DNA of 33,705 bases from UBA5078 sp963977405 (GCA_963977405.1 CAXBOY010000024.1:1-33705), one strand, 5' to 3'. Shown: positions 16,439 to 24,549, counted from the stretch's first letter. Program-made: numbers and translations. The notes: generated by a model not told the origin, from the sequence alone.

Positions 16439-17505
16439 GAGTCAGAGCAGTCATGCTAACAAGACTCCTATCCCGGGTTTTGCTCGTGGTCCTAACCCTT
16501 ACTGCACTTATCTCCTGTGAAACTATCTCCTACTACGGTCAGGCCGCTCAAGGCCAGTTTTCGCTGTTGCTGGGTCGTAAAGAGATTCGATCTTTACTAG
16601 TGGACGAGAGCCTGCCTGAAGAGACTCGCCGCAAACTCGCTCTCATTCTCGAGGCACGTAAATTCGCCGAAGAGCAGTTAATGCTAGACCCGGGTAGCAG
16701 CTACCTAAGCTATGTGGAGCTGAACCGTCCGTTCGTGGTGTGGAATGTCTTCGCGGCGCCAGAGTTCTCCACCCAGCCTCAGACTTGGTGCTACCCCGTT
16801 GCCGGTTGCGTTTCTTATCGAGGTTACTTCTCTGAGCACCGCGCGCGCGATTTCGCAGACTCTTTGGAGCGTGAGCGACTCGATGTCTATAGTGGCGGGG
16901 TAGATGCCTATTCCACTTTAGGCTGGTTCGATGATCCCCTCACCAGCGCCGTGTTACACCGTTCCGATCATGCTCTGCTGTCTCTGCTATTTCACGAGCT
17001 AGCCCACAGGCTCGTATATCTGCCGGGTGATACTACGTTCAATGAGAGCTTCGCCACCTTCGTGGAGCAAGAGGGGCTGCGCCGCTGGTTGCAGCTCCAC
17101 CCTCAGCCAGGGCTAATGGCCCAACTGGAGCGTGAGGCACTCATCGACAAAGCCTTCGTGGCGTTGGTGAGTCACTACCGTGAGAAACTCGATGCATTGT
17201 ACGCAGGGTCTTTGGAAGAAGAGGCGATGCGCGCGGAGAAGGCGCTCGTGCAAGAGGCATTGCGAGTGGAGTATAGAAGTTTTCGCGAGGAGTGGGACTA
17301 TAGAGGCTACGACCGCTGGTTCGCGGGGCCTTTGAACAATGCCCAGCTAGGCACCGTGGCCTCCTATAACGATCTAGTGCCCAGCTTCGCGGGCCTGTTA
17401 AGAGAGTCGGAGGGTGACCTGACGCGCTTCTACGCCAAGGTCACCGAGCTGAGCAAATTAACTGTCGAACAGCGCTCGATCTTACTGAGCGAGGCGAGTC
17501 TCTAG
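16435..17505 (+). CDS. Predicted zinc aminopeptidase lipoprotein (Aminopep/DUF2265 family)
   Basis: 356-residue lipoprotein. The signal ends in a lipobox LISC with C28 as acylation site (C22 if ATG 16453 is the true start). The metal-binding motif H187-E-L-A-H191, followed by FNESFATFVEQ with E204 as third ligand, is the signature of the predicted aminopeptidase family PF10023. Enzyme activity of that family is little tested, so function is inferred. The start overlaps the glutaminyl cyclase stop (ATGA); both products would work outside the inner membrane on peptide N-termini. The 3' end overlaps the convergent TPR gene by 24 bp. Confidence 0.88.
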   Translation: MRVRAVMLTRLLSRVLLVVLTLTALISCETISYYGQAAQGQFSLLLGRKEIRSLLVDESLPEETRRKLALILEARKFAEEQLMLDPGSSYLSYVELNRPFVVWNVFAAPEFSTQPQTWCYPVAGCVSYRGYFSEHRARDFADSLERERLDVYSGGVDAYSTLGWFDDPLTSAVLHRSDHALLSLLFHELAHRLVYLPGDTTFNESFATFVEQEGLRRWLQLHPQPGLMAQLEREALIDKAFVALVSHYREKLDALYAGSLEEEAMRAEKALVQEALRVEYRSFREEWDYRGYDRWFAGPLNNAQLGTVASYNDLVPSFAGLLRESEGDLTRFYAKVTELSKLTVEQRSILLSEASL

Positions 17506-18168
17506 CCCCATCACTAGGTCGCGGTAGAACTGCGAATCTGGATTCAACTCCGCGGCTGCACGGTACTCTAACAACGCTTCCTGTAATTGGCCTACATCTT
17601 CGAGCATGCGGCCTAGAGAGCGGTGTATAAAGGCGTCGTTTGGAAAGACCGTGAGAGCTTTCTTGTAGATGCGCACTGCATAGTCTGTACGACCTGCATT
17701 GAAATAAGTGTTCGCCATCACATACACCTGAGAGCTGTTCTCGGGGTCGTGTTGTATTGCCAATTCGTCGATCTCGATGGCCTCATCAAAGCGCTGCGCG
17801 TCGCGTAGCAACTGACCCAATGTGTTGTACGCGGCGATCTTGCCGGCGGTTGTCTCTTTCTGCAGAGTGATGAAACGCTGCAACAAGGGAATGGTTTCTT
17901 CGTAACGTTCCTGGAAATAGAAGATGTTGGCGAGATTGCGCACGGAGTCTGCGAAATTAGGGTCGGCAGTAATCGACAGCTGGTACTCCTCTATCGCCTC
18001 GTCGTAGCGCTCCATATTGTTGTAGGTGTTGCCTCGACGGTAGTGTGTCTGCGCCAATTCCGAATCGATGACCGCTGGTGCTCGCGCCTGCGCGAAGCTA
18101 GGCAAGGAAAGGCTGCTGAGCATGGTGAACAGTGCGATGCTGAACAGGGCGGGTAAGCGTGTCTTCAT
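17482..18168 (-). CDS. Periplasmic TPR-repeat protein
   Basis: 228 residues with a cleavable signal peptide (about residues 1-26, ending SFAQA). About five tandem tetratricopeptide repeats follow: AQTHYRRGNTYNNMERYDEAIEEY, read in parts, then ADSVRNLANIFYFQERYEETI, AYNTLGQLLRDAQRFDEAIEI, VYVMANTYFNAGRTDYAVRI and HRSLGRMLEDVGQLQEALLEY. TPRs mediate protein-protein contacts; no catalytic domain is present, so the specific role is unknown. It is convergent with the aminopeptidase gene (24-bp tail overlap) and follows selD after 107 bp on the same strand. Confidence 0.87.
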   Translation of the reverse strand: MKTRLPALFSIALFTMLSSLSLPSFAQARAPAVIDSELAQTHYRRGNTYNNMERYDEAIEEYQLSITADPNFADSVRNLANIFYFQERYEETIPLLQRFITLQKETTAGKIAAYNTLGQLLRDAQRFDEAIEIDELAIQHDPENSSQVYVMANTYFNAGRTDYAVRIYKKALTVFPNDAFIHRSLGRMLEDVGQLQEALLEYRAAAELNPDSQFYRDLVMGLETRLAQ

Positions 18169-18275
18169 AATGATCTACTCGAATTACGATTCATATACCC
18201 AATTAGCAAGGGCAGATTTGGATGAAGTGCGACTATACCGTAAGCGCAGTTGGAGAGCCAATTGCCACCCTGCTA

Positions 18276-20537
18276 TCAATCCTCTAACAGCACGCTAGCA
18301 CTAGGCTGGCCGGTACTGATGACTCGGCCTATGCATGCGGCGTCGGTATAGCCACTGTCGTGCAATTGCTGTACGCAGGCGGCGGCCTTCTCTGGCGCTA
18401 CGCTGCATAGAAGTCCTCCTGCCGTCTGCGGGTCAAACAGTAGGGGAAAGCGCGGATGCTGGGCAAAGTCCGTCTCGTTGCGCAGGAGTGTCGCCTGCTC
18501 CGCGTTGTCCGCGTGAAGCGAGCTAAATATTCCCTTCTCGAAGCAGCTTAGTGCACCGTCTAATGGGGGCAAAGCGCCGAGTTGTAGGCTCACTTCGCAA
18601 CCTTGAGGCAAGATCATCTCGCCGAGGTGCCCTAGTAAGCCAAAGCCTGTGATATCGGTGCAGGCGCTGGCGCCATATTGTAAGAACAAGTGAGCGGCCA
18701 TCTGATTGGAGCGTTGCATTTGCGCAAGAGCATTGGCGATCCAGCGGTGTCGGGCTCGGTAACGCATATCCGCCGCGAACAGCGTGCCGGTGCCAAGTGC
18801 CTTACTAAGGATTAGCAGGTCACCCGCTTGCATGCCCGTCTTGCGCAGTAGTTGCTCCGGGTCGGCAAAGGCATTAACGCTAAGGCCGAAGCTGAGGGAT
18901 TCCGCCTCACTTGTGTGACCGCCGATAAGGGCGGTGTTGTGGACGTTGAGCACCTCGGTGCAGCCTGTCATCACCTGCAGAAGTTGCTCTTCCATTATCT
19001 CGGTTGCGCCATGGGGCAGACTGACGATGGCCAGTGCCGAGTGTGCCGTTGCTCCCATGGCATGGATATCACTTAGGCTATGGTTTGTTGCGATGCGCGC
19101 GAACAGGTAAGGGTCATTGATGAAGGCGCGCAGATGATCCACGCTCTGCAGGAGCACCCTTTGCTCCTCGAGCCTTATGATCGAGGTGTCCTCGACACTA
19201 CCCAGTGAGGATTCTATGTCATTGTGACTGCAGCTATGCAGAACTCCCAGCACTGCGCTCAAGCTGCTGCTGGGCAGCTTCGCCGCGCAGCCGGCGCAGC
19301 GCAGTATGGGGGCGGGCTTTTCACTTAAGATCTGGCCAGAATGCTTGACTGCTGCAATGCCTGGGTCGGGTAACTTAGAGTATTTGCTGACGAATGCGCG
19401 GTCGATCATGTCCTTCCAGCGTGACACCCAGCGACCGTGCAGGGCGAAGCGCCCACGTGAAGCGATCGCGCTGCCATCGCCTAGGCTCAGCAGGGCCAGC
19501 GCCTGTTTCTGAGGTCGGTACTTGTGCAGGCGTTTGCCAAGCGCGAAGCGGCGTAGATTCTTGGCCAGTGGCAGACCTTGTCTGACGGCGTAGACGCCAG
19601 ATTTTGGTCGAGGGTGGTTAACGATTGAGGCAATGTCACCTGCTGCAAACACCCAGGAATGGCTCGTCGATTGAAGCGTTTCATCAACCTGTATGAAGCC
19701 CTGATCGTCTAATGCTAAGCCGGTGTCTGCAAGCCATTTCGCTGGGCTAGCGCCAGTGGCGATAACGCAGCAATCGGTTTGCATTACTTCTTGCCCAGTC
19801 GCGCTGCGCAGTTGAATATGCTTCTGCTCGATAGCGGTGACCTCGCAGCCACTACGTACGGTGATACCCTTCTTAGCCAAGCTCGCCGCCGCAAGCGCTT
19901 GGGCTTTTTTGGAATGTCCGCTCAAGATTGCGTCGGCGCTAGTAATTATGTTCAGTTCTAGATCACTGTTGTTAACTTTGCCATCAGCAAGAATCGCCTG
20001 TCTAAACGCGCAGGCCATCTCGACACTCGCAGGTCCACCGCCCACGATGTTGATTGCATAGCGCCTGGACTCACTTAATGCCAGCTGAGCCGCATCGCGA
20101 ATCTTTTGCCACTGCTTAAGGAAGACATCAATAGGCTTAACTGCTAGGGCGTGTTGCTGTGCTCCGGGTATGCGGCTAGTGTCTGGTCGCGACCCGATGT
20201 TGATAGAGATGAAGTCGAAGCAGACAGGCGGTCGCCCAGGGCAATGGATTTTTCTCGCCTCAAGATCGAGGTGCTCCACCTGGGTTTGGATGATTCGGAC
20301 ACCTGCCATCACGGCGAGTGGACGTAAATCGATGTGCAGTTCGTCCTCGCCATAGCTGCCCGTGATATAGGCCGGCAAGGCGCCAGAATAGGGGGTTTCG
20401 ATGTCTCTGGAGACGAGTGTGATGTCTAGTCCCGGTAGGGGGTTCTTGGCCAAATACATCAGCACGGAGAGATGGCTATGTCCCCCACCGAGTAGCACTA
20501 GGCGCTGTCGCGCTGGGGTTGGGAAAAGCTGTTGCAT
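18276..20537 (-). CDS. selD: Fused FAD/NAD-dependent oxidoreductase - selenide, water dikinase (SelD)
   Basis: 753-residue fusion. Residues ~10-330 form a pyridine nucleotide-disulfide-type oxidoreductase related to NDH-2/sulfide-quinone reductases: FAD motif LLGGGHSHLSVL, NAD-binding NIVGGGPASVEMA, and FAAGDIA near 300. Residues ~405-753 form SelD, which makes selenophosphate from selenide and ATP. The N-terminal active-site motif reads R-C414-A-G-C417-A-A-K420; C417 and K420 align with the catalytic C17/K20 of E. coli SelD. GGLLCSV near the C-terminus is family-typical. Fusions of this type are known in bacteria; the oxidoreductase may supply or channel selenide, which is inference. No selA, selB, selC or mnmH is in the window. 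It sits 72 bp after the citrate synthase gene. Confidence 0.93.
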   Translation of the reverse strand: MQQLFPTPARQRLVLLGGGHSHLSVLMYLAKNPLPGLDITLVSRDIETPYSGALPAYITGSYGEDELHIDLRPLAVMAGVRIIQTQVEHLDLEARKIHCPGRPPVCFDFISINIGSRPDTSRIPGAQQHALAVKPIDVFLKQWQKIRDAAQLALSESRRYAINIVGGGPASVEMACAFRQAILADGKVNNSDLELNIITSADAILSGHSKKAQALAAASLAKKGITVRSGCEVTAIEQKHIQLRSATGQEVMQTDCCVIATGASPAKWLADTGLALDDQGFIQVDETLQSTSHSWVFAAGDIASIVNHPRPKSGVYAVRQGLPLAKNLRRFALGKRLHKYRPQKQALALLSLGDGSAIASRGRFALHGRWVSRWKDMIDRAFVSKYSKLPDPGIAAVKHSGQILSEKPAPILRCAGCAAKLPSSSLSAVLGVLHSCSHNDIESSLGSVEDTSIIRLEEQRVLLQSVDHLRAFINDPYLFARIATNHSLSDIHAMGATAHSALAIVSLPHGATEIMEEQLLQVMTGCTEVLNVHNTALIGGHTSEAESLSFGLSVNAFADPEQLLRKTGMQAGDLLILSKALGTGTLFAADMRYRARHRWIANALAQMQRSNQMAAHLFLQYGASACTDITGFGLLGHLGEMILPQGCEVSLQLGALPPLDGALSCFEKGIFSSLHADNAEQATLLRNETDFAQHPRFPLLFDPQTAGGLLCSVAPEKAAACVQQLHDSGYTDAACIGRVISTGQPSASVLLED

Positions 20538-20609
20538 ACCGGACTCGCTGCGACCTTCGCTGGGCCTGCAGTATAGCAGACCCTAAGAATGCGAGCCCGG
20601 TGCAGGCTG

Positions 20610-21731
20610 TTATAGTGAGCGGATAGCAGGGCCTACGTAGAGCGCACTTGGGCGCATGATGCGATTGTCGACGCGGGACTCTAGGAAGTGTGCCAGCCAG
20701 CCAACACTGCGCGACATCGCGAAGCCTGCGGTGAAGTAGGGTGCGGGTATCCCAATGGCGAGATTAACAGGGCCCTTATAGAACTCTAGGTTCGCCCAGA
20801 CTTCCTTGCCCTTCTTCTGCATCTCCGCATTGAATTCCTTCTCTATCTCTTTCAGCGTGAGGAAGACGTTCTCGTATTCAGTCCCTTTACACAAGCCTTC
20901 AGCCATTGGCTTGAGGATGGCGGCGCGTGGGTCTAGCTTCTTATACTCGCGGTGGCCCATGCCCATTAGGCGGCCTTTATTGGCGAGCAGGTCTTGAACA
21001 TAGGCTTTCGCATTCTGCGGAGAGCCTACCTTGATGGCCTCGTTTAGCGCCGCTTCATCGGCACCACCATGCAACTTGCCGTAGAGTGCGCCGACTGCAG
21101 AGGATAGCGCAGACTCGACTGGCGCTAAGGTGCTAGCGGTGACGCGGCAGGTGAATGTGCCGGCGTTGAAGCTGTGCTCCAATTGTAGGATCTGTAATTG
21201 CTCCAGATAGCGCACATGCTCTGGATTTGCATCTTGGCCTAGGAACATCGACAGGAAATTGTCGAGGTAGGCCTTGCTGCCGTTGTAGGCGGGTATTGCG
21301 TCGTTATTCTGCAGCCGATAAAACGCGGCGAGTAGGGTTGGAATTTTCGCCACGACGGCGAGGCCGTTGTAGCCTTCATCGTTGTCGAAAGGCAGTTCCT
21401 TAGGACCGACAGGCTTGGTGTCGAGTAGTGGAATCATCGACTGCAACATGCGCATCGAATGCAGGTCGCGGGGCAGGCTGTTAAGGGTATCTAGTTCGTT
21501 GGTGGCGACTGCGCCGTTGATCTTCAAGAAGTTCTCTAGGCTTGTCTCTTGCGCGTCAGTCGGCAGCTCGCCGAAAAGTACCAACCACATGACTCGCGTA
21601 AAACTTAAGGTCACGAGCTCTTCGATGGGGTAGCCGCGGTAACTGAGCCGGCCAACATCGCCTTCCACATTACAGATGCTTGTTTCATCGGCGACAACGC
21701 CCTCTAAGCCTTTTGAGTACTGATCTGACAT
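20610..21731 (-). CDS. Citrate/2-methylcitrate synthase family protein with catalytic Asp replaced by Glu
   Basis: 373-residue short-form (PrpC/archaeal-type) citrate synthase homologue that condenses an acyl-CoA with oxaloacetate. The N-terminal GLEGVVADETSICNVEG and LSYRGYPIEEL are typical. Both catalytic histidines are seen, in KLHGGADEAA and in GMGHREYKKLDPRA. SRSVGWLAHFLESR is the CoA/citrate-site arginine region. The third catalytic residue is usually Asp in N-(V/L/I)-D-(F/Y)-Y-(S/A)-G; here the segment reads ANLEFYKGPV, with E316 from a clean GAG codon. It may be a functional variant or have a different acyl-CoA or keto-acid substrate. It is expressed from a consensus-like promoter (21852-21880) divergent from a LysR gene. 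Confidence 0.88.
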   Translation of the reverse strand: MSDQYSKGLEGVVADETSICNVEGDVGRLSYRGYPIEELVTLSFTRVMWLVLFGELPTDAQETSLENFLKINGAVATNELDTLNSLPRDLHSMRMLQSMIPLLDTKPVGPKELPFDNDEGYNGLAVVAKIPTLLAAFYRLQNNDAIPAYNGSKAYLDNFLSMFLGQDANPEHVRYLEQLQILQLEHSFNAGTFTCRVTASTLAPVESALSSAVGALYGKLHGGADEAALNEAIKVGSPQNAKAYVQDLLANKGRLMGMGHREYKKLDPRAAILKPMAEGLCKGTEYENVFLTLKEIEKEFNAEMQKKGKEVWANLEFYKGPVNLAIGIPAPYFTAGFAMSRSVGWLAHFLESRVDNRIMRPSALYVGPAIRSL

Positions 21732-21851
21732 GGTCTTACCTTCTTTAATAGTGTGATAGGGGTCTTGGCTAGCGCGACAGGGCTGTCGCGGCCGTTTGCG
21801 GCAGCAGGAAGAGCTGTGCGCTGCGCCGTATTCGAAGTTTTGGTGGCGCGT

Positions 21852-21880
21852 ATTATAGAAATCGCTAAAATACGCGTAAA
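21852..21880 (-). promoter_or_regulatory. Promoter of the citrate synthase-family gene
   Basis: Read on the minus strand: -35 TTTACG (21875-21880), 17-bp spacer, and a perfect -10 TATAAT (21852-21857), with the start codon about 120 bp downstream. The 8-bp arms CGCGTATT (21847-21854) and AATACGCG (21869-21876) form an inverted repeat around the core promoter, so a second factor could bind there. LysR-type boxes lie directly upstream of the -35. Confidence 0.65.
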
Positions 21881-21916
21881 ATTAGCATTGCTAATACATG
21901 ATTAAGCACTTCTAAT
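21881..21916. promoter_or_regulatory. Two LysR-type binding boxes and the overlapping lysR promoter
   Basis: Box 1 is the perfect palindrome ATTAGC-ATT-GCTAAT (21881-21895), a T-N11-A LysR motif. Box 2, ATTAAGCACTTCTAAT (21901-21916), is an imperfect copy centred about 20 bp away, two helical turns. Relative to the citrate synthase promoter they sit near -43 and -63, the usual activation and recognition positions. On the plus strand TTGCTA (21888-21893), 17 bp, TCTAAT (21911-21916) is a likely lysR promoter overlapping both boxes, which fits autorepression. Confidence 0.6.
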
Positions 21917-21952
21917 AGAGGGAATTCCCCTTTCGAGTCAGAACACAGCGCA

Positions 21953-22870
21953 ATGATTATCTCGACCCATCTAGAAACGCAGGAAGTCCGTGTATTCAAA
22001 ACGGTCTGCGATACCGGCGGCTTCAAGAGCGCGGCAGACAAACTGTTTGTCACACAATCCGCGGTTAGCCAGGCCATTGCCAACCTTGAGCGCAAGCTAG
22101 ACACCTTGCTGATCGAACGTGGCAAACCTATAGCCTTGACCGAATCCGGGCAACGCCTGCTAGCCTATGCGAATGTGGTGATGCACGAGGAGCACGAGGT
22201 GCTCACCGACATCGCAGACATCCGTCAGGGCGTAGCCTCGACACTTGAGATCGCCATGAGTGGCTCAGTGAGCCAGTTATTCGGCAATGAGTTGCTAGAG
22301 GACTATTGCGACAGCAACCCCCTGACTCGACTCAAGGTCGACGTGATGCCCAGCCGTAAAATCATTCAAGGAGTGTTGGCGGATACCCTCGAACTGGGTT
22401 TTGGTCCCTTCCAGCACCAGATGCCTAGCCTGTTGGAGACCATCGCCCTGTTCAGTGAGCGACGCAAGTTGGTGATCAGTAAACATCATCCTGCTTTAGC
22501 TCGTTTGCGCGCCGACCCAGAGGGTAGCCTTCAGGAGATACCTTTGATGGTGTCCCATCTTGAAGATCCCGATGTGCGGCCCGCAATTGAGAAACTGCGT
22601 AATGAGTTCGGCACAATATGGGAGATCAGCAACCTTTCACTGCGACTTAACATGGTCTCGAAGAATATCGGTATGTGTTATGTCGACGAGCGAGTCCTGC
22701 AGGCCAATGCCGTATGTGCAAACTTCGTGCAACTAGAGGGGCTAAGCTTCTCTGATATCGACCTCACCTTCGGTCTGTATTATCGTAAGCGCCGGACGCT
22801 CTCTACAGGCGCTAAACAATTCATCGATATTTGCCAGTCCTTCGAGTTCGATCACAGGACAAGGAACTAA
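21953..22870 (+). CDS. LysR family transcriptional regulator
   Basis: 305-residue LysR-type regulator. The N-terminal winged helix-turn-helix lies at about residues 8-68 (VFKTVCDTGGFKSAADKLFVTQSAVSQAIANLERKL, read in parts). A linker helix follows, then a periplasmic-binding-protein-like effector domain from about residue 95. It is transcribed divergently from the citrate synthase-family gene, and palindromic LysR boxes lie in the shared 221-bp control region. Control of that gene, probably with a carboxylic acid as co-inducer, is therefore likely. The stop is only 5 bp before the patatin gene, so the regulator may also be cotranscribed with the lipid genes downstream. Confidence 0.93.
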   Translation: MIISTHLETQEVRVFKTVCDTGGFKSAADKLFVTQSAVSQAIANLERKLDTLLIERGKPIALTESGQRLLAYANVVMHEEHEVLTDIADIRQGVASTLEIAMSGSVSQLFGNELLEDYCDSNPLTRLKVDVMPSRKIIQGVLADTLELGFGPFQHQMPSLLETIALFSERRKLVISKHHPALARLRADPEGSLQEIPLMVSHLEDPDVRPAIEKLRNEFGTIWEISNLSLRLNMVSKNIGMCYVDERVLQANAVCANFVQLEGLSFSDIDLTFGLYYRKRRTLSTGAKQFIDICQSFEFDHRTRN

Positions 22871-22875
22871 TAGTA

Positions 22876-23952
22876 ATGGGCGCACTGGAAGTCTATGCGG
22901 GGCCTACCGCCCTAGCACAGGTGCAAAGGGAAGGGGTGAAGGCCGCGAGTTTTAGCACTATTGTGGGTGCCTCTGGCGGGCCGAAATGGTTCGTACTCTA
23001 TGGCCTTGACCGCTACTTGTTCGGTGAGTTTTTCGCCAATCGTCAATCGCCACTTGTCACACTAGGCTCCTCAGCGGGAGCCTGGCGCCTTAGTTGTTTG
23101 GGCCTGCAAGATCCGGTCGCGGGGATCGACAGACTGGCAAAGCACTACTCTGGTCAACGCTATTCCGCCACACCTACCGTCGAGGAGATCAGCCGTGAGG
23201 CGGCCGCGCTAGTGGACATAGTATTAGGTGAGCACGGGGCACAGGAGATTGCCGAGCACTCCTTTGTGCGTGTGAATATAGTGGCCGACCGCGCCCGCGG
23301 ATTGCTTGCCTCCGAGCGCCGCTCGACCCTAATGGCAGGACTCGCAGTCAGTGCGGCGACGAATTTCCTTAGTCGGCGTCTACTCGGCCTGAGCTTTCAA
23401 CGCGTAGTGTTCCATGGTGGGCCACTGACCAAGAGCGTGAGCAAACTAGAAGAGTTTGCCACGGAGTTTGTGCGTCTTCGTACTAGTAACGTGCGTAAGG
23501 CTTTGTTGGCCAGCGGTTCTATTCCGTTGGTACTGGAAGGCGTTCGCGATATTCCTGGCGCTCCCGATGGCGTATATAGGGACGGCGGCATTACCGACTA
23601 TCATTTCGACCTGCCCTTTCAAAGTGGCGATGGGCTAGTGCTCTACCCGCATTTCTATTCGCATTTCATTCCGGGTTGGTTTGACAAACCCCTGCCGTGG
23701 CGACGGCCAAGACCAGAACATTTCCATAATGTGCTAGTGCTGGCGCCATCGCGGGATTTTGTTAGTCAGCTACCCTATGGCAAGATACCGGACCGTAAAG
23801 ATTTCGAAACGATGGATTTCGATACCCGTGCAGCGTATTGGCAGACTGTACTAAGCGCTAGTGCGGCGCTAGGCGACGAGTTTGCCGAGATGGTCCGCAG
23901 CGGTGAAGGGCTTGACCGGATCAAGCCACTATTTGCATCTACGAGGAAATAA
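22876..23952 (+). CDS. Patatin-like phospholipase
   Basis: 358-residue serine acyl hydrolase of the patatin family. It has the oxyanion loop GASGGPKW (residues 31-38), the nucleophile elbow G64-S-S66-A-G68 with S66 as the probable nucleophile, and the D236-G-G motif that completes the Ser-Asp dyad (RDGGITDYHFD). No signal peptide is visible, so it probably acts in the cytoplasm or at the inner membrane face. The C-terminal part (DFETMDFDTRAAYWQTVLS) is less typical. I start at ATG 22876 rather than the earlier in-frame codon inside lysR, since the patatin fold begins right after. Likely operon: lysR, patatin, small lipoprotein, thioesterase. Confidence 0.88.
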   Translation: MGALEVYAGPTALAQVQREGVKAASFSTIVGASGGPKWFVLYGLDRYLFGEFFANRQSPLVTLGSSAGAWRLSCLGLQDPVAGIDRLAKHYSGQRYSATPTVEEISREAAALVDIVLGEHGAQEIAEHSFVRVNIVADRARGLLASERRSTLMAGLAVSAATNFLSRRLLGLSFQRVVFHGGPLTKSVSKLEEFATEFVRLRTSNVRKALLASGSIPLVLEGVRDIPGAPDGVYRDGGITDYHFDLPFQSGDGLVLYPHFYSHFIPGWFDKPLPWRRPRPEHFHNVLVLAPSRDFVSQLPYGKIPDRKDFETMDFDTRAAYWQTVLSASAALGDEFAEMVRSGEGLDRIKPLFASTRK

Positions 23953-23954
23953 GT

Positions 23955-24125
23955 ATGCGTATACCCAGAGTGCTCACACTCGCTCTCCTGAGTCTGTTGT
24001 TGAGCGCCTGCCTTGGCACAGTAGTCGGGACGGCAGTCGATGTGACGCTGGAAGTTGCGAAGGTGCCATTCAAGGTTGCCGGCGCTGTAGTAGATGTTGC
24101 CACTGACGATGAAGACGAGGACTAG
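23955..24125 (+). CDS. Small lipoprotein (56 residues, NF038104-like)
   Basis: Short ORF beginning ATG at 23955, 2 bp after the patatin stop, and ending TAG at 24125. It encodes 56 residues: MRIPRV, a hydrophobic signal (LTLALLSLLL), the lipobox LSAC with acylated Cys19, then GTVVGTAVDVTLEVAKVPF, KVAGAVVDVA and a highly acidic tail TDDEDED. The pattern of a tiny valine/alanine-rich lipoprotein with an acidic end resembles the NF038104 family as I remember it. Function unknown. Tight packing between patatin and thioesterase (7 bp before the latter) suggests cotranscription. It could be missed by callers with a 60-residue cut-off. Confidence 0.82.
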   Translation: MRIPRVLTLALLSLLLSACLGTVVGTAVDVTLEVAKVPFKVAGAVVDVATDDEDED

Positions 24126-24132
24126 AGCCGAG

Positions 24133-24549
24133 ATGAACCCACAAGATTATGACGTACCGACACAGTACCGACACTGGGCGGGAGACGCCGCTGAGGATCG
24201 CATCGGCCCCTTCTTCTTTCGCATCGAGCAGGGTGTGATTCACAGTGCCTTTCGTGTGCAGGCGCTGCATTGTAATAGCCACGACTCCGCCCACGGTGGG
24301 CTGTTGATGGCCTTTGCGGATTATACATTGTGCATAGCGGCGAATGAGGGCAAGGAAGAAAGTGTGGCAACCGTTACCTGTAACAACGAATTTGTAGGCC
24401 CTGCGGTGGCAGGTGACCTAGTTTGCGGCGTCGCCGAGGTCACCCGTCGCGGTGGCTCTTTAGTGTTCGTGCGCGCGGTACTAAGCGTAGAAGATCGCGT
24501 GATCCTTACCTCTAGCGCCGTAATCAAACGCCTGCGCCCGAAGCATTAA
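24133..24549 (+). CDS. PaaI-type hotdog-fold thioesterase
   Basis: 138-residue acyl-CoA thioesterase-like protein with a single hotdog domain. The NSHDSAHGGLLMAFADYTL segment contains the conserved HGG and the catalytic-region Asp of the PaaI/4HBT family, and TVTCNNEFVGPAVAGDLV is the typical next strand. The start is set at ATG 24133 (AGAGCCGAG upstream). The in-frame extension to 24094 would overlap the small lipoprotein and adds no homologous part. It follows a patatin lipase and a lipoprotein, so it may remove CoA from fatty acyl groups released by lipid turnover; this is inference. Confidence 0.88.
   Translation: MNPQDYDVPTQYRHWAGDAAEDRIGPFFFRIEQGVIHSAFRVQALHCNSHDSAHGGLLMAFADYTLCIAANEGKEESVATVTCNNEFVGPAVAGDLVCGVAEVTRRGGSLVFVRAVLSVEDRVILTSSAVIKRLRPKH

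Noticed and set aside
19287..19301. Possible selenocysteine (in-frame TGA) in the SelD active site
   Set aside because: The site is encoded by TGC codons (Cys); no in-frame TGA exists.
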